The translations under genes and the position numbers were made by a program. From positions 155,872,341-155,936,340 of the forward strand of contig NC_045439.1 in the NCBI RefSeq assembly GCF_002776525.5: a stretch of DNA of 64,000 nt. Reading direction: 5' to 3'. Source of the DNA: Piliocolobus tephrosceles (Eukaryota > Chordata > Mammalia > Primates > Cercopithecidae). This document shows, in pieces, positions 36,676-48,092 of the stretch (position 1 is its first letter; every line of letters begins with the position of its first letter). The notes under the pieces are model-generated. The model saw only the letters and a list, made by a program, of their open reading frames with translations. It was not told the DNA's origin and made no database searches.

Positions 36676-36678
36676 ATG
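36644..36678 (+). repeat. (TG)n microsatellite
   Basis: About 15 TG units, length approximate. Confidence 0.93.
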
Positions 36679-37742
36679 TGAGGTATTAACTTGAGTTACA
36701 CTCATCTGCCACTGGAGTGTCTAGGGCAGACTGTGGGGAGTGAGAGCGTTGGGTACGGGACCCAGACTGTCCGCGTGTATCTGCTTCTCGCGGCCCCATG
36801 CCTCCCGTTCTTGGGCCTCCGTGGCCCCTGGCATCATGCCTCTCTTGCACCAGAGGCTTGAGAGACGCCCAGCTGGCAAAATTGGTTAGTCCATGACATT
36901 CCTTAGGAAGTGCAGGGCTCGGTGCAATAAGTTATAGAAATATCTGTTTAGGAAGAAAGATCGCATGGCTGAACGTGCTGAGATGCATAATGCCACCCAT
37001 GGTATGCTTGCCCGAGATGTCACAGCGTGGCGATGGCAGACATGGGAGTTTTACCCCAAAGCATTCAGATCACAACCATTGCTAGTCAGTGACTATGAAA
37101 AGACTTGGGACTATGGTAATAGGAGGCTGACCAAGAATAACTCCTAATCCTATGTCAGATAATACCATGGGCAGCTCAGGAAAACTACACACAACTCAGA
37201 CATGTGCAGAAAGGAGATGTGGAACGGAATGGAGCCCCTGGGCTGATAGAGGCCTCCAGGACCTGCCATACCCATGTCTACCCCCAATTCCCCAGTCAAC
37301 CTTCACAGAAGAGAAGTTGATCTCTCTCTAGCTGAGACCGAGCCAATGCCCAAACTGTTGGAGCTGAAGGATGTTTGGGCTAGGCTCACAGAAGCTGTTC
37401 TGCTCCTCCAGAGTCAACAGCTACCTGTGCTCCAGGCCTCTGTCTGGTCCTGGTCCTTTTAAGAGACACTGGGTACTGACTCACTTCTGAGCCTGCCCCA
37501 CGGGTGGCCCGCCTGATCTGCTGTGGGTGCAGCCAGGCTGTGCAGGGAGCCTGAGGTGGACTTCAGGTGGGGAGATGCTGCTCCCCAAGAGCTGCTCGGG
37601 TGCGACGTCAGGGTGGAGGCTGTTGCCGTGTGTGGCGGCATCACTCCTTCACCCTCTTGTCTCATCAGCCCCTGTCCTTCGGCCCATGTGCTTGCAGGTG
37701 GCCTATGATTCTGCCTCTGGAGACTGCCCCCTCTGATTCATT

Positions 37743-37895
37743 CACTGGGCCCCAGTTATGTGAAAGATAACATGTTCGTTCATTCATTCATTGGGCCCCA
37801 GTTACGTGAAACATAGCATGTTCGTTCGTTCATTCATTGGGCTCCAGTTATGTGAAACATGGCATGTTCGTTCGTTCATTCATTCATTCATTGGA
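37743..37895 (+). repeat. 46-nt minisatellite with (TTCA/TTCG)n linker
   Basis: Three copies start near 37743, 37789 and 37835 (cattgggccccagttatgtg type), and a fourth start is at 37889. Spacings are 46, 46 and 54; the extra 8 are two tetranucleotides in the ttcgttcattcatt linker. Confidence 0.9.
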
Positions 37896-38079
37896 CTCCA
37901 CTTTTAGAAATACTTGCATTCATCTTCAGGAGAGGGAGGTCATCCAGCCATTCCCCAGCCCTCAAAACCCACTCCACAGGCAAAGCAATGGCGGATCAGG
38001 GCTCCTCTTGCTGCACTGTGGCCTTGTATTTGCTCTTCTGAGCCACAAGCATAGCGATAAAGTACAAAAGAAAAGGATT

Positions 38080-38480
38080 TCACATGCAGTAGAATGTTAT
38101 TCACCCTGAAAAAGGAAGAAAATTGTGACACAGGCTACAGTATGGACAAACCTTGAAGACATCCTGCTAAGTGCAATGAGCCAGTCACAAAAAGACAAGT
38201 ACTGTGTGATTCCACTTCTCTGAGGCACCCACAGTAGTCAGAGTCACAGAAACAGGAAGTAGAATGGCGGTGGTCAGGGCTGGAGAGAGCAGGGAGTGGG
38301 GAGCTGGTGTTTAGTGGGTGCAGAGGTTCAATTGTGAAGACGGAAACATTCTGAAGGTCATGCGGTGGTGGTGGTCGCTCAATGGTGTCAATGTAGTTAA
38401 TGCCACTGAATTGTACACTTAAAAATGATGAAGATGGTAAACTGTATTTTATGTATACTTACCACAGTAAAAGAAATAAA
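38080..38480 (+). repeat. L1M 3' end, sense
   Basis: Contains aatgttattcaccctgaaaa, agtgcaatgagccagtcaca and actgaattgtacacttaaaa, the conserved last part of ORF2 and the 3' UTR of L1M elements. Confidence 0.8.
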
Positions 38481-38577
38481 GAGAGGAAGAGGTTTTTCGA
38501 TGAATAACTGGTTTGAGCCAGTTTGGATCCTCTAAAACCAAGTTGAGCCGGTCTGAACCCATGTAGCCATTATCACA

Positions 38578-39003
38578 CCGTGTTAGGCTATTCTTGCACT
38601 GCTTTAGAGAAATACCTGAGGCTGGGTAATTTATAAGAAAAGAGGTTTAATTGGCTCACAGTTCTGCAGGCTGTACAGGAAGCAAAATACTAACATCTGC
38701 TTCTGAGGAGCCCTCCGGAAACTTTCAATCATGGAGGAAGACAAAGCAGGAGCCGGCACTTCACATGGTGGGGATGGGAGCAAGAGAGAGAGTAGGGGTT
38801 GGAGGGGGAAGTGCCTCACACTTTTAAACGACCAGATCTCTTGTGCACTCAAAGCAAAACCTCACTTACTACCAAGGGGATGGCCCACTTGCATGAAAGA
38901 TTTGCCCCATGATCCACACACCTCCTACCAGGCCCCACCACCAGCACTGGGGATTGCATTTCAGTATGAGATTTGGGTGGGGACAAATATCCAAACTGTA
39001 TCA
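38578..39003 (-). mobile_element. MST-type solo LTR (ERVL-MaLR), antisense
   Basis: On the minus strand it reads from gatacagtttggatatttgt through ccaaatctcatactgaaatg to tctcaggtatttctctaaag and a terminal taacacgg, the structure of an MST LTR. No internal sequence flanks it. Confidence 0.8.
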
Positions 39004-39509
39004 CCCACAAAGAAGCAAAAACACTTTGGGCCAATCACAACTGTTTGGATGTAGCCACAGTAGGGATGAGCTGTGGTTACACCCATTCAGGCCTGTGGGC
39101 CTGTGGACCTGGCGTGTGTGGTCATGGGCAGTGGGTTGGCACATCCCTGGGAGGTTTCAGGAGGATATTTAAGGCCAAAATGAGCCCTGAGTAAATAATA
39201 CAGCCACATCCTGAGTGGGAGGTGGGGAGCCTCCCGTTCTCTCCTAGGTCTTGTGTGGGTCATGACCCCACCTTGGCAGGAGTGGAAGGAACATAGATCC
39301 TACAGGCTATGGCTTATGGTAAAGTGGTGGTGGTCATGCCTTGTGTCATTAAAATAAACATATACCATTAAATCCACCATTAAATAACAGTTATTTCTGC
39401 TATCCTCTTGCCTTTTTCACAAGTTTAAATATCCCAGATATTCTGTGTATATTCATAAAAGTAGACAGGTAGATTTAGTGAAGTTAACTGGATCATTGGT
39501 ATCTTCTTT

Positions 39510-39806
39510 TTTTTTTTTTTTTTGAGACGGAGTCTCGCTCTGTCGCCCAGGCTGGAGTGCAGTGGCCGGATCTCAGCTCACTGCAAGCTCCGCCTCCCGG
39601 GTTTACGCCATTCTCCTGCCTCAGCCTCCAGAGTAGCTGGGACTACAGGCGCCCGCCACCTCGCCCGGCTAGTTTTTTTGTATTTTTTAGTAGAGACGGG
39701 GTTTCACCGTGTTAGCCAGGATGGTCTCGATCTCCTGACCTCGTGATCCGCCCGTCTCGGCCTCCCAAAGTGCTGGGATTACAGGCTTGAGCCACTGCGC
39801 CCGGCC
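39510..39806 (-). repeat. Young AluY of Old World monkey type with perfect target-site duplication
   Basis: A nearly consensus antisense Alu with ccacctcgcccggctagttt and aggcttgagccactgcgccc. The 12-mer ggtatcttcttt is identical at 39498-39509 and 39807-39818. It is probably the youngest insertion in the window. Confidence 0.96.
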
Positions 39807-40477
39807 GGTATCTTCTTTCTACATCATCTGGTGAAACTTGTTTTTCACATTATGAGTTGTAGGACTTTGTTTTAATGTCTGTAGCCTTAGGCAGTTCCAT
39901 TGAGATGAAGTTTTTTTCTTATTAGGACTAATCTTACTGACTGGAACTGTGGCCTCCTCATATTAGGAGAACAGAGATGTGGCCTACGTAAATTAGTGGA
40001 AGTTAAATACTGTAGAAAATGCCCTCTGGAAACTGAGGTCTAACATCGACTTGCTATTGGTCATTTAATTTCCTTTTGGCTTGGGCACCATCGTTACCTT
40101 CATTTTTCAGATGTCAAGCTAGTTTTCTCAGAACGTATGCAGGGCTCGAGGCCAAGTGTGGAGGCCACAGGGGAGGTCACAGGTCAAGCCTCCTGGGAGA
40201 ACTGCAGGCTTGAGCCTCTGATAAAGCCATGTGACTGATTTTTAGCCCCAGTGGGTTGTGGTAATTAAACTATGCACACAGGGCTTCTTGCTTTTAAGTT
40301 AGCAGGATGGAAAAATTGCAGATGTTTGCAGCAAACGTGTAGAACCAGTGGCAGAAGCAGTCATGCTGGCACCTAAGCAATGGTATTAGAAAGGGTTGAT
40401 GAAGATTTTCTCGTTGGAGAATTGAATAAAAGCCAATGGAATTCTCCCTGGTTCTGCAGCACTGGGGGGTGACTCTC

Positions 40478-40600
40478 CCTGGGCCAGTCTCAGCCCTGCA
40501 GAAAGGGGCACTGTCTGTTCAGTGCAGTCAGCACAGGGTCTGCCGCAGTGGAGTCGCAGGTGGAGCACAGCCCTCTTGTGGGGGAAGGATGGGTGGAGCT
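40478..40600 (+). repeat. Copy A of a diverged 120-bp duplication
   Basis: It begins cctgggccagtctcagccct and ends near ggggaaggatgggtgga. It aligns over its length to 44507-44629 in the same orientation at roughly 85% identity by eye. Confidence 0.8.
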
Positions 40601-40847
40601 CCCACCTTCCCCACAGACGGACCCAGCACGGCACCTGGTATGTGAGGCCAGTGACCAGGAGAAGGGGGTGTCAGTGGTTGATGGACAGCTGCCTGGATGA
40701 CTCACCGCTTCCCCTGGACCAGCTCCCACTTTGCCTAGGTGTCAGTCACTGGAGGGTTAGCTCAGTACAGGCTGATGAGTGACCTCCGAGGAAGGGGCTC
40801 TCATAGGGCATATGTTTGAGAGCCTTAGAGGACTGTCCTTGCTCTTG

Positions 40848-41490
40848 CTTCTCCCATTATTTTTAAACTGTAGTAACACACACGGAACACAGAGTTTACC
40901 ATTTTAAAGTGTACAGTTCAGTGGCATTTCAACCACCTCTGCTGTTTAGTTCCAGAACGTTTTCACTGCCCCCAGAGGAGACCCTGTACCTACTAAGCAG
41001 TCACTCCCCATTCTTCCCTCTCCCCTCAGTCCCCACAATGAAAAATCGGTTTTCTCGCATTTGGATTTGCCTATTCTAGATAATCCATAAAGATGGGATC
41101 AGACAACATGTGCCCTTTAGTGTCCGGCTTATTTCACCAGCATAATGTTTTCAGGGTTCATCCCTGTTGTAGTATGTTCATTTTTGTGGCTGAGTGATAT
41201 TCCGCTGCATGGCTATTTTACATTTTATTCACCCACTCATCCATTGATGGACATTTGAGTTGTTTCTACCATATGATTAATGTGAACAGTACCACTGTGA
41301 CCATAGATGTACAAGCTTGTGTGTAGACATTTGCTTTCAGCTCTTTTGGGTGTATTTCTAGGAGTGGAATTCCTGGGTCATGTGGTCATTCAGTGTTTAC
41401 TGTTTTTAGGAACCACGGTGTTTTCCACAGTGACAGAACATTTTACATTTTCACCAGCAATGCATGAGGGTTCTGATTACTTTCAAAGGA
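40848..41490 (-). repeat. Old L1M fragment, antisense
   Basis: Contains ttcatccctgttgtagtatg, atccattgatggacatttga and aggagtggaattcctgggtc, the usual antisense L1M ORF2 3' stretch. Confidence 0.8.
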
Positions 41491-42109
41491 AAAAAATTAA
41501 GCAGGCCTGTTGCTTAATGGTTTAAGTGCTGACTGAGACCTTGATGGTTTGGTCTCTGGCCTCACTGCTTCAGCTCCTCTGGCCTGATCTCCCAGGGCCT
41601 GCTTTTGTTCATGTGTGTGTCTGTTTATACCCTGGCTCATCCTGTGGAGGGTCTGAGGCTGGCAGGATCACTGGGTTCTGTCTCCACATTGGAAGGTGAG
41701 CTGTCCCAGGTCAGGGTCTTTGTTGTATGCATCGTCCTGTCCTCAGCAAGAGCTGCCCTGTGCCGTACGGGGCATACAACAGGCACCTGTTCAGGCCTGG
41801 CCGTGTGGGCCCACCTTTGGACGGTACTTGACAAAGCCTCAAAATGCAGTGACAAATTTAGACAAATATGATTCTGCTCTGAAATGCTGCACTGGACACA
41901 GCCATCCACTGCCTGCCCTTTACAGGGCTCTGTGAAGAGACAGTGAACAATGAAGTGGAGGATGTGTGCAGGTGGCCCCAGTGGTCGGTGATGGAGGAGA
42001 GATTTCAGCAGACCAAGCACGGGGAATAAAGCCAGGCCAGAGTGTGCTATCAGCCTGTCTGTCCCCTAGAGCTGATGGACTCAGCAAATATCAGTATAGG
42101 GTGCCCAGT

Positions 42110-42265
42110 TACATTTGAATTTAGATGGGTATAGAATTTTGGTTTTTCAGGGTTGTACAACATTATGAATTTAATAACCCTGAACTGTACCCTCAAAAAT
42201 GGTTAAGATAGTATATTTTATTGTATGTGTACTTTACCATAACAAGCAATTGAAAAAATAAGTTG
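42110..42265 (+). repeat. Old L1M 3' end remnant
   Basis: Contains accctgaactgtaccctcaa followed by aaaatggttaagatagtata, the L1M 3' terminal motif. Confidence 0.6.
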
Positions 42266-42619
42266 TATTTCAGGTAGATAGTGAATTATTTTTTAGTATA
42301 AATATGTTCCATGAAATGCCTGGATACTGGGTTGCAGGAGGGACTCCCTTCCTCCTCCCATTCCCAGGCCTGCCTAGAGATGTTGAAGTACAGACTGACT
42401 GGTTGGTTTTCCCAATGTGTCTTGTGGTGATACTTTTGAGCCACAGATCTGCTTTGAAAAGATATGAGCTCCCCCAGGGGAGTAACTATTATAAGAATAA
42501 ATACTCTATCCAAGCTTCCATTCTCCTCAAGATAAACATCACAGGAGTGACCTGAATTGTAAAGAGGAGTGGAAGGAAAAGAACAATACGGTAATGTTTT
42601 CTGAGCCACGCAGATATCA

Positions 42620-42750
42620 GGGGACGGATCCAAGGGCTTCTGAAAGAGGACGTCCGCGCCGCCGAGTGAGACCTTCCGTCCGACCAGGGGGTCACGCTGT
42701 CACCGGTCCTGCTTGGAGCTCTGGTGCTGTAGCGGGTCTCGGCTGCCCCT
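42620..42750. other. Small intronic CpG cluster
   Basis: About 12 CpG in 130 bases, including ggacgtccgcgccgccgag, ttccgtccgacc and tagcgggtctcgg. No ORF or recognised repeat explains it. Confidence 0.6.
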
Positions 42751-44506
42751 CCTGAGCTGGGTGGAGGAAGAAGTCCCTGTTGAAATATCAGATGAGTAGG
42801 GATGATGGCCTCTTTTGAAAACAGGAATCATGAAGTGATTCCCAGAGAAGACTGTCATCTAATGGTGTCTTTCATCCGCCCAGGACTTTTCTGTCACAGG
42901 GTCATGTTTGGGGAGAATTTTCACAGGCCACTGGGGATGGCTGTGGCTAGCCTGGCTTTCCGCTGATGCCCTCTGTCCCTAACCTCAGCTTCTGACATGC
43001 CTGTCATTCCAGAGTGCTTGGAAGCATTCTGCCTTTGTTGCAGATGGCCTGAGCGGAGTGGGTGTGCACTGGTTTGATGTTGTTTCATCCAAAGCAATGT
43101 GGTTGTATTGCTGTGTTTTCAGTTTCATCAAGCAGACAAAATCAGAATTGACACTTTTAAAAATCCAAGCTTTAGTTTCACCAACTGGAGCCAAGGTGTT
43201 TATTAGAAAGATTTATTGGCATTAGTGTATTTTTATTACAAGCATTTATCTCTGCCCTGAACAGTTGTCCCTGGGTCCTGTGTGCTGTGAAGCGTCTGTC
43301 CCACACCACACGTTAATTTTCTGTCCTCAGAGCTCCGGGGACACATGCTGATTCTCATGCTGTGCCACCGCCTTCTCCGAGTGGATGGCTGATGTGGGTT
43401 TCAGGCTCCACTGCAGCTACTCAGCGAGGGATGGGACCCCGTGTCCCCTGTTGGCTGTGGGGAGTTGAGGCGGCCCTGGCTGGCATCTTGTTTTGAGGGG
43501 TGACTGTCTGCTGTACTTTGGGGAGGGCATGACAGGATTTAAATAGCATCTTTATCTAGGATGCCTGGAGCCCCAAATCCATGTGGGCCTCCAACTGTGT
43601 GAATTTCAGATGCTGCCAGCCCCCCAACCCCGCCAGCCCTGAGATGGAAATTAGAGCACCAGATGGGCTCTCCCAGTGAGAAGCATCACAAGCCCCCCCT
43701 CCTGCCTCTTTGGAAAGTAACCCTGGCTGTTTATTGTGAGATGCGGTTGTCATGGTGATGAGTGGACACCTGCTTGGGAGGGAGTTAGAGGAAACGCTGA
43801 TGTGGAGGAAAGGGTCACCCGTAGAGACAAGCTTGTGTTGCCCGTGGACACCCCATACTATGGTCCCCGCACTGGGGAGTCCTGTGAGTAGGGCATGGGG
43901 GTGCGGGCATCAGTCTGCGTCCCCAGCCAAGCCTTGAGCCCTGGCTTGAAGTTGCACAAAGGTACAGTGGCTGGCCCAGCCCTAACCCATGGCAGATGCA
44001 GCCCCTATTGTATCCCCCAACCCCTGACTTACCTGGCCGCCTGATGAGAGTCTGTCGCCCTACAACTGTGGCGCTCCCTCTGCCTGACACATTCAATCCC
44101 ACCCAGCTTGCAGAACGGATGTTGTTAACCTGATTTCATTGGCTGGTTGGCTGGTTGATTTCTTTGGGGGTTTTTTGGAGATGACCATCACCTGTCCAGC
44201 AACTAGTGAGGCAGGGAAGGGCTTCAGGAAACCAAGTCCATGCTGAAGGGCACTGTGTTGGGGAACTTCCAGATGAGTGGGTAAAATACCAACGTGTGCT
44301 GTGGGCACCTTGAAACAGCAAAGTGTCCTCAGCGGAGCTCTCTGGGGGATGTCCCAAATAAGGTTTACTTTAGGAGAACGCGAGCGGCGCCTGAGGCGAG
44401 ATTCTCTTGTTGCATCCTTTGGGAGCTTTTGCCTGGTGTTCCTTGGCCATAGGAGGAAGAGCGGTGCTGGGGCTGGGTAAGGGGGAGAAACCTTGGAGGA
44501 GCGGTA

Positions 44507-44629
44507 CCTGGGCCAGTCTCAGCCCTGCAGAAAGCGGCACTGTCTGCTCAGCTTGCTCGGCACAGGGTCTGCTGCAGTGGAGTCCTGGCAGATCACAGCC
44601 CTCTTGGGGGGAAGGATGGGTTTTGCTCC
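44507..44629 (+). repeat. Copy B of a diverged 120-bp duplication
   Basis: It begins cctgggccagtctcagccct and mirrors 40478-40600. The flanks of the two copies are not similar. Confidence 0.8.
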
Positions 44630-45320
44630 TGGGATGCTAGGCTTCGAGAAGCAGGGCAGCATGCCCGCAGTCCCAGACAAGCCAGAGCCGGGCCTTCGGT
44701 CATGCCAGGACAGCAGGGTGTGGTCTAGCTAGGCCTGTGAACTCATGGGGCTTAGGGGTAGGGGCAGCAGGACCCGGGGAGGCAGGGACCAACCAGACTT
44801 CAGCACTGCTGAGTCCCAGCTGCACCCCTGCACCCCCTCAGCTCTAGGAAGGGCAGCCCCATGTAGCTTTCTTGAGATGTAGCAGCAATGCTCTCCCTTC
44901 TCCCTCACCATCCTTAAAGCCCAGCACCGGTGCCTGCTTCCCTGCATCCCCCACTCCCACTGCCTTGAAATCCAGTGTTGTCTGTGATCCTGGAGGGGAG
45001 GCTTAGCCAGCAATCATTCCGGCTGCCTGGGGCACAGCATGTCTGTCCCCGTCAGTGCTGGGAGGGTGGGCCCAGGTGGTTTAATTTTTCTCAAGCCCCC
45101 AGAGAGGCAGAGTTCCACCAAAGAGCAAGACACGGATAGACTAGGACAGGGGACAGGGCTGGCAGCCACGCCTCGTGGCGTCACCTGCCTCCGAGAGAAG
45201 CCGGCTCAACACTTGGGGTCTCGGTTTTCTCACCTATCAAGCAGTGGGGAGAATATTCATCACGTACACAAAAGGTTTTTGTAAACCCTAAGGTGCTAGG
45301 TAAATTAGGTAAATGTAACT

Positions 45321-45651
45321 GTTTGTTTGTTTTTTTAAATTTTATTGATTGATTGATTGATTGATTGGGGGGGACTGAATCGCACTGTGTTGCCCAGGCT
45401 GGAGTGCACTGGCACCATCTTGGCTCACTGCAACCTCTGCCTCTCGGGCTCAAGTGATTCTTCTGCCTCAGCCTCCTGAGTAGCTGGGATTCCAGGCACC
45501 CACCACCACGCACAGCTAATTTTGTATTTTTAGTAGAGACAGGGTTTCACCATGATGGCCAGGCTGGTCTCGAACTCCTGACCTCAAGTGATCTACCTGC
45601 CTCGGCTTCCCAAAGTACTGGGATTACAGGCGTGAGCCACTTCGCCCAGCT
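45321..45651 (-). repeat. AluS-like with target-site duplication and (ATTG)n-converted tail
   Basis: An antisense Alu. The 13-mer ggtaaatgtaact is identical at 45308-45320 and 45652-45664. Its former poly-T has become ttgtttgtttt plus a (ATTG)n run at about 45344-45368. Confidence 0.94.
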
Positions 45652-46027
45652 GGTAAATGTAACTTTTATCATCAGTGTCTTCCTTGCCATCATCATATTG
45701 TTATTTCTTGATCATTTATTTCCAGAAAGTTCTGGAACTGGACTTACCATGCAGGCTCCGGAACCTCCTTTGGGGTTTGGACAGGGATTTAAGGGCTATG
45801 GATCTGGCTTCTGTCCTCCGAATGATCTAAGGAACTAAATGGAGAAAATATACCTAACCTTAAATTTTATTAATTAAAGTAGAAGCAGTTGTAGTTTGGT
45901 GTCTTCTTTAAGAGAAGACTTATGACATGTACTTGGGGCATTTTATATTTTGTAGTAGTAGATTGGCTACTTTGCATTTATTCTCATCCAAGTATTTAGG
46001 TTTTTTAAAAATATGACTTTTAACTTT

Positions 46028-46720
46028 TTGGGCACTGTTGGTGGGAACGTAAATGGCACTACTGCTGTGGAAAATAGTGCGGAAAGTCCTTAAAAACTGA
46101 AAAATAGAATTATCCTGTGATCCAGTGATTTCACCTCCAGGTATGTACGTAAAAGAAGTGAAAGTGAAGACTCAGGAGATATTTGCACACCCACGTTCAT
46201 AGCAGCACCATTCACAATAGCCAAGAACTGGAAGCAATCCAAGTGTCCATCAATAGATGACTGGATAAACAAGAGGCAGTGTGTACACACAGTAGAGTGT
46301 GATTCAGCCCTAAAAGGAAGGAAGTTCTGCCATGTGCTTCAGTGTGGATGACCCTTGAGGACATTTCGCTGAGTGCAATAAGCCAGTTCCAAAAGGAACA
46401 TACTGACTATGTAATTACTCCACTTACATGAGGGGCATAGAGCTGCCCAATTCATGGAAACAGAGAGTAGAATGGTGGTTGGCAGGAGCTTGGGTTGGGG
46501 TTGGGGTTGGGGAGTATTGAGGAGTTTGTTTAATGGGTACAGAGTTTTAGTTTTGGGAAGAGGAAGATGTTCTGAAGGTGGGTGGTGACCATGGTTGTAC
46601 ACCAGTGTGAATGTACTTAGTGCCACTGAACTGTACACTTACAAGTGGTCAAATGGTGAACTTTATGTTACGTGCATTTTACTGCAATCAAAAGATAATA
46701 AATTTAAAAATGATTTAAAA
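46028..46720 (+). repeat. L1M ORF2 end and 3' UTR, sense
   Basis: Contains acaatagccaagaactggaa, caagtgtccatcaatagatg, gagtgcaataagccagttcc and ccactgaactgtacacttac. It ends about 200 bases before the APBA2 81-nt exon. Confidence 0.85.
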
Positions 46721-46920
46721 TAACTTTTTTAGAAGTATGAAAATAGAATATTAAGTCCATAGCAGTTTAAGTATAATTAAATAGATTACTGCACGCACAC
46801 CTATACACACACCGACATACACATGCACTTTACAAAATTGTATCACATTGCATATCCAGGTTTTGCATCTTGCATTTCTCTAACATATAAAATCACGATC
46901 TTTAACTTCCCCATTTTCAG

Positions 46921-47001
46921 GTTTGCAATGGTCTGGAGCAGCCAAGGAAGCAGCAGCGCTCTGATCTCAATGGACCTGTTGACAATAACAACATTCCAGA
47001 G
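46921..47001 (+). CDS. APBA2: APBA2 exon 2 of the coding part, residues 318-344
   Basis: This 81-nt exon encodes 27 residues beginning VCNGLEQPRKQQRSDL and ending NNNIPE, which match the Mint2 linker between the Munc18-binding region and the PTB domain. It is preceded by a pyrimidine-rich CCCCATTTTCAG and followed by GAG|GTAATTTT. It enters and leaves in phase 0, so it joins the ATG exon directly and could be skipped without a frameshift. It lies about 200 bases after an old L1 3' end (46028-46720), so only a short unique stretch carries its upstream splicing signals. It is too short to stand out as an ORF and was found by protein recognition plus splice sites. Confidence 0.93.
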
Positions 47002-48055
47002 GTAATTTTTTTCAAGGATGAGAGTTCTGGGCCGAAACGCTCATCTAATGATGGAGTGACCCACTGAGTTGTGGTCTGCTCACTTAGTCCATGATGTTCT
47101 CGTCCCACCCAGTGCCTGGGGGAGAGGGAGTCCAGGTCAAGCCAAGTTGGTGTCACCATATGGGGAGGAGGTGACGGCACGCTGGCCTGGGAGGAGGGAG
47201 GAGAGGGCCTCCCTGCTGTTAGGACCATGCCATGGAGTGCTCATGTGTTGCAGATGGTGTATGTGTGGGGGTGGGGGATCATTGGTACTTCTTAATTTTA
47301 TAAAAAGCCATTCTATTCATTGTCTGATAACGATGTTCTAAACTACGGTTTCTCAACAATGACACCACTGACATTGAGGCCTAGGTAATTCTTTGTTTTG
47401 GAGACTGTCCTGTGTATTGTAGGAGCTGAGCAGCATCCGTGGCCTCAACCCACTAGATCCTTGTACCTACCCCATCCCCACCCCTGATTTGTGGTAACCA
47501 AAAATATCTCCAGACATTGCCTAATGTCCCTTTGGGAACAAAAATCATCCCAGTTGAGAGCCACTGTTCTAAATCAACAACAGGTTTTAACAAACGATTT
47601 CCTATAAACTAACAGTGCTATGATGGAAGTTATTTCCCCTTTCTCGGTAAGGTAGTTTAGATGAGATTGTTTAACTTTGTTGAAATAACAATGGCCACCG
47701 ATGGAGTGGTATCCAGTCTCCTTTATCTTGCTTTTAAAGACGTGCCCAGATGGCTCTCATGCCCACCGTTTGGAGCACCATTGTGTTGGATGGTCTCTAG
47801 ACTCCCTTCTAGTCAAGATAGGCTAGTCTGAGGGTCCCTAAGTTTTAGACGGTGGGCTTTTGGGCCACTCCCCAACATCATGTTGCCTGCAGCAGACTGG
47901 TTTGCTGTATGGAGCTGATATCTTGGGAACACCGTCACGCATGGCGAGGTTTGCTTTTCTCATTATGACACATATCACAGCCCTGCTTAGCCTTCACCTT
48001 GTGGGCTACCTACTTACAATTGATATGTGTTTTATTTTGCCATTTTTCCTAACAG
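47002..48055 (+). other. APBA2: APBA2 intron between coding exons 2 and 3 (1.05 kb)
   Basis: This short intron runs from GTAATT to CCTAACAG. It holds one MER-type hAT fossil at about 47345-47570. The remainder is unique, with no other signal recognised. Confidence 0.85.
47345..47570. repeat. MER-type hAT-Charlie fossil
   Basis: Contains atatctccagacattgccta and ends tcccagttgagagccactgt, with the inverted end gtttctcaacaatgacacc at the left. Confidence 0.7.
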
Positions 48056-48092
48056 ACAAAGAAGGTGGCATCATTTCCAAGTTTTGTGGCTG
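48056..48092 (+). CDS. APBA2: APBA2 37-nt exon, residues 345-357 (last codon split)
   Basis: The acceptor TTTTTCCTAACAG is followed by codons for TKKVASFPSFVA and one further G before a near-consensus donor (G|GTAAGTGA). TKKVASFPSF is the conserved Mint segment just before the PTB domain. The exon begins in phase 0 and ends in phase 1, so the next codon (probably Val) would be completed by the PTB exon, which is not in this window. Skipping this exon alone would shift the frame. The upstream intron is only 1054 nt. Confidence 0.92.

Larger units (their letters stand above)
26644..46920 (+). other. APBA2: APBA2 intron between coding exons 1 and 2 (20.3 kb)
   Basis: The intron is bounded by GTAGGA and TTTTCAG. 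It contains the Alus, LTR, L1 and tandem repeats listed separately. I recognise no coding exon or RNA gene in it. The long stretches 26644-28349, 30654-34686, 35027-37742, 39819-40847 and 41491-45307 look mostly unique or too old to classify, apart from the sites annotated inside them. Confidence 0.85.

Noticed and set aside
46490..46514. Telomere-like ttgggttggggttgggg run
   Set aside because: It is a G-rich variant inside the L1M 3' UTR (ttgggg units, not ttaggg) and is explained by that repeat.
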